Of a DNA stretch of 64,000 nt, positions 9,834 to 21,481 are shown piece after piece. Origin of the DNA: Mallotus nudiflorus (taxonomy: Eukaryota > Streptophyta > Magnoliopsida > Malpighiales > Euphorbiaceae). Numbering within the stretch: the stretch's first letter is position 1; each line of letters opens with the position of its first letter. Location: contig CANTUR010000039.1 in the NCBI GenBank assembly GCA_947683625.1, forward strand, positions 3,038,001-3,102,000. Direction: 5' to 3'. The notes beneath the pieces are model-generated. The model saw only the letters and a program-made list of their open reading frames with translations. It was not told the DNA's origin and searched no databases. The translations under genes were made by a program, and so were the position numbers.

Positions 9834-12800
9834 CTAATCATACCTTAGAGCACGAGTTATTTCCCAAGAAACGGTATCAGTCTTTGGGGTTAGACCTTGA
9901 TTCCTGTAACCCTCCCTCTTGCTATTTACTAATGCAACAAAAAAGCTCTCATTCTCCAATGAAGATGGGTACATAAATTGTTCATCCTGCAATGTGTGTA
10001 AGAACATAATAAATAAATTAAAAAGAAAAAGTCGTCTTAAGGAAATGAAGAATTGGACCTTTCTAAATAGAACTAATATCAGCCAACACAAGATTCCATG
10101 TCATTATTATATTTGAAGACAGTCACCACAGTTAGAATTTTTGTAGGTTTTGGCGAAATTAAACATATAGAGATTTGAGAATCATGAAAGCTGCTAGGAC
10201 TTTGTGCATAAAGACCCCTAGAAGAAAAGAGCACTTTATTGCAAATTGGTTTTGAAATATAGAAACAAATGTTGAAAAGTCCAATGCTCTTCTTTCAGCA
10301 GTAAACCTTGGATGGCCATGAAGTCAAACCAGAAATGAGGATGCAAAATTTTCATTGCTACACTAAATAATCATAATCTACTATCTGTCTTCATCCATGG
10401 GGGGAATTTGTGTACCTCTGAAATGAGAAGGTATTTAAGAAACACAAATCAACTTTAGCTGTGTCATTCCAAACTTAAATGGGCAAAACTCCTAACAATT
10501 TAGAGCAGACAGATAATCTAAATTTTATAACCTCTTATATATAGTAAGGCATTAATTTTGTACATATCATTTCAGCTGTGACTTAGCACTTCTGAATGTA
10601 TTAAACCGCTCTTGTCTATATACGACGTCATGCAGTTCAATAATTACCTCGGAAAGCTCATAGAATTCATCAGGTGATATTTGCAGCAACTCAGATGCAG
10701 TGTGCCCTCTGCACCATGCAAAAATCTTTGCACTGTCATCTGCTAGCATGATTTTCAAGTGGAAAGTACGTACAACTTCGTCATTACATTTACAATGACA
10801 GAAACTGCACTCAACAAGTCCACTAGGCATCTGATTAACAGCATGACCACAAAGAGAATGTGCATATGTTGTACTGACATGGCACTGATCAACTTGATCA
10901 AGCCGAACTCGACAAATCTGCACAAATATTCATTAAAAACAATGAAAAAGTTTATAGCTATTTCAAAGATAAATGTCCACTGCACTTAAAAAGGTAAAAG
11001 GTTTCCAAACTAAAGTGAAGAGAAAGAACAAGGAGATAGAAGTTGACTAACTGTCATAATGAAAAAATAAATTTGCTCATAGGTAGTGTAATTCTGGGCA
11101 ATAAACATGCAAAGATGTGTCCTTATTTAACCTTTTATTATGAGTGAGAGGCTTTGCAAGTAATTAGTCAGGCAATTCGGGATAGAACAAACTGGGTGAA
11201 CAATTTCTTCTACTTACAATCATATATTGTGTAATCCAATGTCCTATTAAACAAAAATTCATCATGATAAAACTAAAAGGATAGAGTTAAATGATGATCA
11301 AAAGTGTAATGTCTTATTAAACATAAATTCATTATGATCAAGAGAAAAAAAACAATAAGTTAAGGTGATGATCAGAATCATATGGAAATGACAACAGTAA
11401 GTATATAGGAACAGTGCTATGACTTAAGATGATGATATAAAACCAAGATGACTGAGGCCACAATGTGTAAGAACATACATATGTGCAACTACCATCACAG
11501 GATAGATCAGAGAGGCAAAATAATTGATGAAGACAAGATGAGCTCAACAATGCTGGCAGGCAACTAATATTCACAAACGAAGCTCCAATTTCATTCTCAA
11601 ACCATGATACTTCAAGACTGCCAAGCAAAATAAACAAGCATGAGAGACATATATTGACAGAAGATCAACTTAGCGGCTGAAAAGAGCTTAAGTGATCCAG
11701 GAAATTATCTATGAAAATAAGCAAATTGTTAGGGTTGGAACTATTTCTAACCAACCAACAACAATATACAATGAAGAAGATGAGCCACTGAACGGTTGAA
11801 TATTATCACCTGTTGTGTTTTGTCCTGTAGCATGACAAGCCAGATACATACACAGTGTGACCAAGGCCCAAGCTTCCCAGAGACCTGAGAAAATGGAGAA
11901 AAGAAATTATAACGTACACACACGTGTGTGCACACACACACGCACACATACACACATGTATATATACATATATGAGACAGGTCCCCAACATAGTTCTTAC
12001 CAAGATCTATCAAAGTGTAGCTTTGCCGAAATTGCTCCTGTAGCATCCTCAATCTTTAAAGAAAAAATAACTTCTGCACTATTTTTCTCACAGATAATGT
12101 CTGTAACAACACCATAGAGGCTGACACTAGTCATCTTGTCGCGAAGATCAATTACAAAACACTGTAAAGCTTCAAACAGGTGAGAGAAGTTAACAATAAT
12201 CAATAAAATCGAACATTAGCCAAAACTGGCATGCACAAACTGAAAGATATAATCCCTAATAGTTGCACACTTGAGGTTCAGAAATTTTTTTCAATGATTA
12301 AGAGCATGAAACAGCATGACAATAAGACCTACTTTCCATTCCCGTTTGTTTGCAATAAAAAACAACAGTTTTTATCTTCACCACTTAAAAACATACAGAT
12401 GGTAGCTAAGAAGTCTTAACTGGCACAATACCATCATTGACAAATTTACAAAGTCCACACATCCGATAATGGTACTATGATGCATCCTTTGTGTTAATTG
12501 TACATTGGCACTAGAGTTGGTTATGTGTATTAATCAGAGAGTCAGACTTGAACCTGTAAATTTCAATGACCTTCCCACTAATTTCGACAGCCACGACCAA
12601 GTACAAGTATCTTATCATAAAATTCATATATTAGGCTAAATAGTCAAAGAAACTTTCCTAAAAGGGCATCTCGACGTTTTGTTAGAGAAAAGGGAAAAAG
12701 AAAAGGAGAAATTTAATGGCAACTAGTTAAATGAGAGATATCTCAGATACTCACTCGAAAAGGATAATTAGTAAAGTCAATAGATCCTTGAGAATCACAA

Positions 12801-14979
12801 GGCAATGTTACTTGTGAGACTTTAGGCCCCTGAGTAGGATTTGCGCTCATTAGCGTTCCTTGATACCGGTTTTGTGTGAAGGGTACATATACCTGAGAGA
12901 CAAAGAAAACATAATCAAGCTGCAAAAGAGAACAAATCAGTTCTTTACCCATCAGTCACTTACTTGTTCTTCATGTTGAATGAAAGGCACCAAATATAGT
13001 TGTGTTGCGCTACCATATTCAAGACAAAGCTCACTTGTTTCAATGTCACTCTGTTCGGAACTGGCAATATATGGACTTTCAAGTGCAAGCATACTTCCAA
13101 CACTGCATGAAAATGGCAGCATAGCTCATAGGCGTCTATATAAAAAGAGACAATACCATAACATATACAATCTAGTGCAAAAATCTACCTGAAAAGATTT
13201 GCCAGGATAGCCTGCTCACCCCATAATAGAAATTTTAGCTGGACACCATCATTATCAACAAGAGTGATTTGTGTTCTCTGTGCATTACCAAATAATCCTT
13301 TGACTTCCATTGACTCAATAGATTCAATCCTACAAAAAGAATCAAATAATTGTATAGATCTTGACCATTTAAACTCTACTCTTTCTTTCAAATAGGAATT
13401 ACTGATCACAAGACATGATCTTGGTTGAAAATGTCTCATCAAGAAGTTGAATTTGGAAATGTTGGTTGTTATTTTCTACTCATTTACAAATAAATTAATT
13501 AATTAATAAAAAAAACACACACACACACAGAGTTGTTTGTCAGATAGTTCAGTTAGTGAAATAGTAGCAAATTACATGCAGCTATAATGCATAAGCAAGA
13601 AAATGAAAACCCATTTCACAGAAGCTTAGTAAAAGGTCTAGGCAAGATACAAAATTTACCTTGCATATAACGAATATGATACCCCATTGTTAGCCTCTAT
13701 AAGAGAAATGGAAGAGAATGAATCTGAACAAAACTGAGCTGCTATGAGCATGGCATCATCATCTTGATCCTGCATGAACAAAAAAAAAAGTCCTTTATCC
13801 ACATGTACTATATTAAAAAAAAAAAAAAACCCAAAAGTTTGGTTCTTTCATGCAATGATGACTTTCAGTAAAGAAGAAAGCTGAAGAAAGACAGGAAAAT
13901 GAAAATTGGACAGTTACATCATCTAACAACAACACAAGATATTCTGTTGGCAGAAGTCGAGGACAACCAGATCCTTCTCTGGCTGTTCGAAGATAGCATC
14001 CTGTGAGGAAAACTTCCCTTCCCTTCTTCAAGATTCCACTACGAGGATCGGTCAAGTCATAGTATCTGCCAAAAAGAAATGGCGCAAGCTAAGTTTATGT
14101 CATGAAACCATCAATTTGTAAATGAAATAGCAAACGCATAAATTTCAGTTTTCATTAGAGAATACTGAGAAGACAGAAACTACCCTGTTATGCTACTCGA
14201 ATTACTATGAGTAGCACAAAAATTTTATGTTATTTGCACATATAAACCATGAAGAAGAGAGCAATTAAGTGACCTTCGGTGAAGATAAAGGTCAATAGTG
14301 TTTGAGCTCCAAAAGTCACCCAAAGTAAGCATATAGATATTCGTACCTGAATAAAATATACATACAAATATAAGTTAACATCAATCTAATTGTAATGATG
14401 AAATAATAGAAACTTGAAATATTCTTAAAGTGAGTTCTGTGTACCAACCAGGGAGAAGAAAAGCATCAACAACAACAGCTTCCAAAACATTATTAAAGGA
14501 AAGGAAATTCTTTTCATAAATAGAGTCAATTGTGATAGTATTAGGGAGCTTAGTTCTCCTGTGTTTCTTCTTCATTTGAACATTTGTAATGATTTCTGGC
14601 CTTTTCTTTGTTGCTCCTGTCCTGTGCTGCGAATCATTCCACGCCTACACCAAAGAAATCCAAAATTAACAAAAAAAAAAAAAAACTAATTGATAAAAAT
14701 TTTAACATCATTTAATTTAAACCAACTGGAAGATAAAGCTAGAAGTACAACTTGAAATAGATCTGAAAGAAGTATAGCAGGTGTGACTCCACTTGAGTAA
14801 GCAATACAAGTCTTGAGGATCCGAGACATAATCCAGCTCCACCCCGGTCCATCATTTCCATCATGAGCTTCTCCTCCTTCATCAATTGGAGACAACACTA
14901 ATCTCGCATAATCGACGAAAGCAAGAAACTGATCTTCTACTTGTTGACCTTGGGGTTGTTGTCGATGCACTATTTCCAT
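9834..14979 (-). CDS. OB-fold nucleic-acid-binding protein, Cdc24/RPA-like (13 exons, 656 aa)
   Basis: Exons on the minus strand: 14979-14752, 14644-14449, 14346-14274, 14065-13918, 13769-13660, 13329-13189, 13102-12964, 12892-12755, 12161-12001, 11884-11810, 11617-11479, 10917-10648, 9986-9834. All introns are GT-AG and every junction keeps frame, giving 656 residues without a stop. The start is the ATG in GCCATGGA; an upstream in-frame ATG at 14994 is possible. Residues about 120-215, 235-345 and 392-606 look like three beta-rich OB-type segments. The last holds cysteines (C518, C528, C539, C553, C556, C558, C560), suggesting a zinc-ribbon insertion as in RPA1. Inferred: a single-stranded DNA-binding factor of the Cdc24 OB-domain kind, which in fission yeast acts in replication. 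The fold is more certain than the family. No signal peptide or membrane segment is seen. It is the only intact gene here. Confidence 0.75.
11918..11975. repeat. (CA)n/(TA)n microsatellite in intron 9
   Basis: ACACACACGTGTGTGCACAC-type repeats followed by TATATACATATA lie in the short intron between exons 9 and 10 of the OB-fold gene (11885-12000). A smaller (AC)n run is in another intron at 13515-13528. Both are noncoding and likely variable in length. Confidence 0.9.
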
Positions 14980-15860
14980 GGCAAAGCAAAGCAAAACACT
15001 GACTCTCTGTCTGTTTATACTCTATGGCCTCTGGTAGGGCGTTAATTGGCAGAAAAATCATCCAGCATTTCGTTTGCCGTTGATTTTTAATTGGAAAAAA
15101 AAAAAAACCCAAATTAGGCCCCAAACATTCAGGTCAGGATCAAATTCGGTTTATTGACCTTGCCGGCCTTCTAATACACAACTTGCATTTTAGGGCCATT
15201 TGAATACAAATCCTGTCAATGTAAGACTATACGTTACAAACCATATTATCAAGCAAGTGAACCTAATAAAATAACATCAAATAGAAAGATAAAATTTCAA
15301 TGAAAGAGCAAAAATTCTAATAGTCTATCTTGAGAAATTTACCAAAATTTCAAATTGAAAAATTTTCCATCTCAAATATAGTCACTGCCATCGATATTCA
15401 TATTCATAATCCTTAACTCAAGTTGAGCAACAACAGTAAGTTCAATAGATGCATCACTGCTTCCATCGCCAATTAAAGCTATTTTAATCCTTGATTAATC
15501 AATTTTTTCCCTCTTTTCAATTTTCATTTACTACTTCACTACATCTATCAATGGCAGCGAGAAAAAAAAAATGGCAAGTTACTAAAATTCTAGTTCTTGT
15601 TTAATCTCCTTTACTTTTCAATTATACTAACAACCATCCACCAAATCTTCTTTATTCCCTCCATTGTTGCAATTTTCACCATCTTTATTACCTTTGATCG
15701 CAAGCGGTTCGACTGACCTCTATCGAGTGAAGAGAAAAGAAGGCAACGAAATCTCTAGAATCAAAGAATCCAGCAATCGAAGTAGAAAAAGTTTGATTTT
15801 TGCTCCTCTAGCGATACCCTGCATGATATATTTTCCCTTGGAAGCAGGGAACGGTCTCTG
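14980..15860. other. Upstream region of the OB-fold gene
   Basis: This is the expected promoter and 5' leader of the minus-strand gene. It contains a poly-T leader tract on the gene's strand (15096-15108) but no TATA box or other motif that I can place with confidence. A 68-codon plus-strand frame at 15664-15870 is not recognised and runs into the retroelement; it is not called as a gene. Confidence 0.4.
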
Positions 15861-15865
15861 TTCAA

Positions 15866-16709
15866 TGTAACGGGGCAACAAAAGTCACTAGTGGCATGCA
15901 CTAACATGCCAAATAAAAAAATATAATATAATCGAGTAAGGATGTATGAGAAAGTAAAAATATAATGAGAAGTATTTTGATAAATATAAATAAATGTTAT
16001 TATTTATGTTTAAGAGGGTGTAATAGATGGAATATTTTGATGTCTTTTCTTAACTAATTTTTAAGTTGATCCTTATGCTTTTTAGAGGATATCTTCAGTG
16101 TAAGCTCTCCACCATTCCTAAGGTTTGTGTGTATGTTCGACAACACAACTTTAAGTGAGCTCCTTAGTGTTAAGCGACGGACATCGAGTTTATAAAAGAG
16201 GAATTCGGTGTCTCCATAGGAAAGGAGCTTTATAGACACTACGAGGCTGAGGTGCTCGTAATGCGTAGTTCTTTTGGACCCGAGGTTATAATATGACTTG
16301 CGCTATGCACTAGCATATGGGGGAATTCTGAGGCACTGTGAGATTGAATATACGTGGGACTTATGAAGCAAGTACATGACCCTTGAGTATGCAAGAGCCA
16401 TGAGGCTAATGCGGGATTTGGTGATATGTGGGAACGGTGAGGCGAATGCGAGGCTTAAGGAAAAAATAAGGTTCGGATACTTATATGGGATACAATATGA
16501 GCATGAGCTTCGAACGTATGTAAGAAACATAGGAACAACGATAATAGTGAACATGCAGGGTTGGTTGGGTTTGCCAACACTCGACTATAGTCAAAGGACA
16601 GTTGGTATTAATATTAAGAGTATGTTTATGAGGCTTGGCTGGCCTAAACATGGGGTAGTTTAGGCGCCATACGGGTCCAATGTCAGGGCTAAATGGAGTA
16701 CCCGTGACA
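15866..16709 (+). repeat. 5' LTR of the non-autonomous element (844 bp)
   Basis: Bounded by TG at 15866 and CA at 16709. Matches 19330-20205 along its length, including the shared stretch TATAATATGACTTGCGCTAT. The open frame at 16376-16663 lies inside this LTR, is disrupted in the other copy and is not considered a gene. Confidence 0.92.
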
Positions 16710-16711
16710 TT

Positions 16712-16723
16712 TGGTATCAGAGC
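16712..16723 (+). promoter_or_regulatory. Primer binding site, initiator Met-tRNA type
   Basis: TGGTATCAGAGC follows the 5' LTR end by two bases. It is complementary to the 3' end of plant initiator methionine tRNA, the usual primer of copia and many gypsy elements, and it fixes the LTR boundary. Confidence 0.93.
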
Positions 16724-17726
16724 AAAGAAAACGTGCGATGTAGGAAATATTAATATATAAATATGATGCTATTGATGCAAAGATGAATAATTGTGGACCC
16801 ACAATCATTCATTTATGTGACTATTTAATCAAATATGTTCTCTTGAAGCGAAATAAGTGTGTGGGATGCAGTTGTCAATGGCACATCAATGTGTCAAAAT
16901 CAATAAATGAAAACTTATAGGAATTAGAGGATATTTATCAAAAGAATATCGTGGAAAATCGAGGTAAGGCGGAAATGTATGTGACAAACTAATAAAATTG
17001 GTGGATCCTTCATATACTTGTGACTCTTACAAGAAATTATTGAGGCATAATTTACTTGTGTAGAGCAAGCAAGTGAAGAGACACTTAAGTTTGTTAGTGA
17101 GCTCATACATGAGAAATAAAATGTGATCATGTGAAGCAGAAAGTGTTTGAGACTCTGGTAAGTTATGACACTGTAATAGCATCATTATACTGATGCACAT
17201 CCTTGGGGATAATCTATACGATTAACAAAAACTCGAAAGAAACTTCGAGTAAAATGAGGGAACAATTGATAAAATTATAGCAAGATTGCTTATTGGTGCA
17301 AAGAGGCCAATCGTAGTGGGATGAGAAATGTGATAAATGAGAGGCCGATAGTGCTAATCATAAGACAAAAAAAAAAATATCGATGTTGCGATTGAATAAT
17401 TTATAAGCAAAAATGATGCAAAGTCCCTAAATTGAGAAGCGATGAATGTGATTCGATGCGAGATATAAAGCGTGCTAAAATTCACAATGTGAACAAGGGT
17501 TATAGTAGGACCCATTAAATGCAGCAAAATCAAAAATATTGTTAGTCTTATAAGACTATTAAAGGGATGGTACCCTACAATTGGAAATATGAAAATGCAC
17601 AAATAATGAAGTGCAAGAGCTGAGATATATTTTTCAATTGACAAATTATAAGAGTTATCATATAGTGGCACAAACATATAGCGATGCGTGATGTGGCATA
17701 AGGGCTAGTGAGGCGTTGAGCATGAG

Positions 17727-18167
17727 TTGGGCTTGAGAAGCCAATGAGATGGAATTTTCATGAGTATTATGATCAAAGTGGGGGAGTGAAACCCACTCAG
17801 TAATGAATGATATGATAAGTGAAATATTATGATTTGAGTGTGGTTGCGATAACCACTTTTGTGATTCTGTGAGAATGTATGGGAAAAAAAATAAGAATAA
17901 TAACAAAAGAAAAAAAAATGAAGAGAGAAAAAAATGAAAGCGAGAGGAAAAGAACATAGAGCGAAAAAAAGAAAAGAAAAGAAAAGAACAAGGGAAAGTG
18001 AAAAGAAAGAGAGAAAAGAAAAGAAAAGAAAAAATGAGTGTGAGCGGAAACATGTGTGAGATGTGTGGTTACTAAAGGCTGTAGTAGCCTTGATTTAGGT
18101 TGGATAAAGGCTGTGGTAGCCTTATGTGTTACAAAAGGGTTTGCCAATAAAGCTTAAGGCAACCTTT
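17727..18167 (+). other. Series of short stem-loops in the noncoding interior
   Basis: Six small inverted repeats: near 17727-17744 (TTGGGCTT/AAGCCAA, one bulge), 17777-17797 (AGTGGG/CCCACT), 17840-17856 (GTGGTT/AACCAC, loop GCGAT), 18075-18091 and 18107-18123 (both AAGGCT/AGCCTT), and 18134-18167 (AAAGG..TTTGCC/GGCAA..CTTT, imperfect). The second and third lie in related repeats that each begin TATTATGAT yet have different stems. An AG-rich tract separates the third from the fourth. Function unknown. Confidence 0.75.
17880..18036 (+). repeat. AG-rich low-complexity tract
   Basis: Runs such as GAAAAGAAAAGAAAAGAAAA and GAAAGCGAGAGG dominate about 155 bases within the non-autonomous element. 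The long minus-strand frames over it are Phe/Ser/Leu strings produced by base composition, not genes. Confidence 0.8.
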
Positions 18168-19329
18168 GAGAAAATACATATATGTGTTATGTGCAAGTGA
18201 TAATAAATGCCGATACAGCTAAACAAAGGAATCACTAAAGGGATGGAATACGAGTGTGGTAAATAAAGCGTAATGCTATTGAGGCTTGAAACATTTACAA
18301 AAACATTGTGGCAAATGACTCGGACGACATGCAAAAACTTTTAAGAAGCAAGAAAGGAGATTCATCGACTCAACTTATTTACGGATGGAGGGTTATGGTT
18401 ATTTATAAATGAAAATGACATCTTTGCTTAAGGCAAGGGAACAAGTAAGTTAATCCTAAAATCATAAACTCTTACTACTATTAAGACAAGTGAAAATACT
18501 ACTTTCAAATGACCCATCGGACCTGAATGTACCAAGACACACTTTAGAAGATCTTGTAGAGATATATTCTCCTGCAAGTTACTTCTACAAGTGGAATGTA
18601 CATAAGGAAGACCCTAGACAAATAGGACAATATATATACCTTTTGGCATGGGAATAGCAAAATACATAAAGTCTCCAACGAAATAACAAGTAATGGATGA
18701 AGAACGTGGAAAAAGCAAGGCAAGATGTTAGCTAGCGGAGACCCTATCCTTAAAATAAATGATGCGAGGATTCAGGAAGGTGCAAAATAGCAAACTATGA
18801 GTGTGAAGAGTGGTGAACATCAACAGTGTTGCATGAATATAAGGATAATATGTAAGTCATATTATGCTCCTTTATAATTCCTTGAAGAAATAGTAAGCTG
18901 TGATATTTATTTAATTGATATACAAATATGTGCAAATGGCGAATTTATCTAACATTGAATTTGTATTAAAAGAGCAAATGATACATGAGAATTATTTTTC
19001 AATATGTATTGTTGTTGCTTCTTTATTTTGTTTTGCGAGGTACAATTTACACTCGAGACAAGAATAAAGCAATGAAAGCATGAGAAGCCTTATTGAGAAG
19101 TAAAAATAAGAAGCTAAGAGAAGACATATAGATACGGAAGTGGAGAGCTAAAATTCACAATGGACAAAAGCAAAAAGTGGTCAAGAGTTAACATAGTTTT
19201 AAGAGCATAAACAGGCGGTGCAAAATGAAGGAGATAAAATAAAAGAAGACATGGAACGCCACAAGAGATGAGAACCGTGAACCCTTATGGAAAATTGATG
19301 AGGGCATTAATTGCTCAAGTGGGGAAGAC

Positions 19330-20205
19330 TGTAACGGGGCGACAAAAGGGGCCCTAGGGGCCATGCACCCTTAGAGTCTTAGCTTATCCTAAGGATATGA
19401 AGAGATAAGAAAAGTATAATATGGCCGAGTAAGGATGCACGTGAAAGGAAAAGTACAATGAAGGGCATTTTGGTAAATATGAATAAATATTATTATTATA
19501 TTTAGGAGGGTATGATGGGTGGAACTTTTTGATGTCTCCTCCTACCAACCTTCAAGGTGCTCCTTATGCTCTTTAGGGGGTACCTTCGGTGTAAACTCTC
19601 CACCATCCCCGAGGCTTGTGTGCATGTTCGATGACATAGCCTTAAGTGAGCTCCCTAGTGTTAAGCTAGGCGACGGGCATCGAGTTCAGGAAAGAGGAAT
19701 TCAATGTCTCCATAGGGAAGGAGCTCTATGGACACTATGAGGCCGAGGTGCTCGTAGTGCGTGGTTCTCCTGGACCCGAGGTTATAATATGACTTGCGCT
19801 ATGCACTAGCATATAGGGGAATTTCGAGGCACTATAGGATTTGAATATATGCGGGACTTATAAAGCAAGTACATAACCCTTGAGTATGTAAGAGCCATGA
19901 GGCTAATGTGGAATTTAGTGATATGTGGGAATGGTAAAGCGAATGCAGGCTTAAGATAAGAATAAGGCTCGGATACATATGCAGGATACAATACGAGCAT
20001 GAGCCTCGAACGTATGCGAGAAATATAAGAACAACGATAGTAGTGAACATGCAAGGTTGGTTAGGTTCGCCAACACTTGACTATAGTCAAAGGACACTTG
20101 GTATTAGTGTTAAAAGCATGTTCATGAGGCTTGGTTGGCCTAAACATGGGGAAGTTTAGGTGCCACATGGGTCGAATATTAGGGCTAAATAAAGGACCTG
20201 TGACA
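19330..20205 (+). repeat. 3' LTR of the non-autonomous element (876 bp)
   Basis: Begins TGTAACGGGGCGAC after the purine-rich AAGTGGGGAAGAC (polypurine tract, 19317-19329) and ends CTGTGACA before the TTCAA duplication. About 30 bases longer than the 5' LTR because of small indels. The shadow frame at 19519-19740 is not a gene. Confidence 0.92.
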
Positions 20206-20210
20206 TTCAA

Positions 20211-21481
20211 CTGCTAAATTCTCTTCCCATAAGCTTGCATTATAATTTTTTTGGACAAATGGTCAATTTTCCCCTTCAACTTATATCAAGAGGTCAAATA
20301 AGGAAAATCATAACTTTTTTGACTAATAGCCCCAAAACTTCTATTTAGAGATCAAATTAACCCAAATTCTAGTAGACTAAGCCGCATGTCTTTCACTTGC
20401 CCAAAACAAACTCGAATAATAAAATATAATAGTTTTAATCATATTATTATCATCTCCTCTAAGGCTCCAATCCATCTCCCCTACATCCAATCATGGCCTA
20501 CTACCTCTATATCATCAACAACCACCACCTCTCTATTAACATCCACAACTATCTCTCTATTACCACCTACAACAGCCTTTTCATCACCATCCATTACCGC
20601 CTTTCCATCACCATCCACTACCACTCCTTCATAACCATTTGCCAAGGCTATAAAATCTCAAACTCTAACGACACCCATAAAATTCATTTTGTTATTTTGC
20701 TTTTCTCTTTTTAAAATTTTCATTATTATTGATTCTTTAGAAATTGATTCTTTGACAATCCTAGATTTTCTTCATTTTCTCTTAGAATGAAAGTAATTAG
20801 AACCATAATTGTATCCACCATTTCACCTTTCACTATTGCATAAGCATTTGACTTCTTCTCGCCTAATGAAATTATGCTCATCATCATCATAGGAGGATCT
20901 ATTGATGCTTTGGTTGACGTGTTGTCCCTCCTTTCAAGCACTGGTGGAAGCAGCAATCAGAGGCAATGATAAGGAGGTTATGAAAGAGTACTTCAATAGC
21001 ACAATGTTTCAGTGATGGAAGAAGATTTATAGTGAAATAGTGGGTGGGTACAATCATCTCACATGATTGTATATTTACATTATAGAATTGAAATCTATCG
21101 ATTTGATATTCCTTAAAAATAAAAATTTAGTTTTCTTTTGGTGTTCTTGATGGAGTTGGTCTTATAACTATTAGCTTTCCAACACCTTAGGAAAAATAAA
21201 ACTAAACCAAAAGAATTGAAGGGATTTGGAATTCATAAGGGAGTTATTCTTGTAACAACTGCACAAAATACTAAAGCGAGTATCATAAACAAGCAGGAAA
21301 ATAATGCCATATTGGCAGCAACATTAGAAATAATAAATTAACATAGAAAGGAAATTACATTGTTGAAGATGAGCCATAATCACTTATTGACAACATCAAA
21401 GCTCAAAAAGCAAAGGGAAAAGGGCATAATAGAAGGGGACAAGCAAGTGCTCAGAATTCTGAAAATGGTAATGGGGATGGG
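20211..21481. other. Spacer between the non-autonomous element and copia A
   Basis: Mostly noncoding. 20480-20640 is C/A/T-rich low-complexity sequence (ACCACC and CCATCCA words) that opens frames without family resemblance. The last 130 bases (21350-21478) read, in one plus frame, as a basic Lys/Leu-rich stretch (HNHLLTTSKLKKQREK) that could be a broken exon cut by the LTR at 21482; I do not recognise it. Confidence 0.4.

Larger units (their letters stand above)
15861..20210 (+). mobile_element. Complete non-autonomous LTR retrotransposon with TTCAA target duplication
   Basis: Direct LTRs (15866-16709 and 19330-20205) start TGTAACGGGG and end GTGACA. TTCAA stands immediately outside both ends (15861-15865, 20206-20210), a perfect 5-bp target duplication. 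A PBS follows the 5' LTR and a purine tract precedes the 3' LTR. The 2.6-kb interior has no gag, protease, RT, RNase H or integrase on either strand; only short frames occur. It therefore fits the LARD-like class, moved by proteins from another element. The interior carries a set of hairpins and an AG-rich tract. LTRs show scattered substitutions, so the insertion is not recent. Confidence 0.92.

Noticed and set aside
15664..15870. 68-codon plus-strand frame
   Set aside because: Not recognised, and its end lies inside the LTR that inserted at 15866.
16376..16663. 95-codon frame
   Set aside because: Lies within the 5' LTR of the non-autonomous element and is disrupted in the matching 3' LTR.
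16712..16723. TGGTATCAGAGC as part of a tRNA gene
   Set aside because: It is the primer binding site after an LTR; no tRNA cloverleaf surrounds it or the other copies.
17658..18147. Minus-strand Phe/Ser/Leu-rich frames that look like membrane proteins
   Set aside because: Produced by the AG-rich tract; no initiation context or family pattern.
20386..20714. Ser/Thr/His-rich frames
   Set aside because: Low-complexity ACC/CCATC repeats; two frames are open at once from composition alone.
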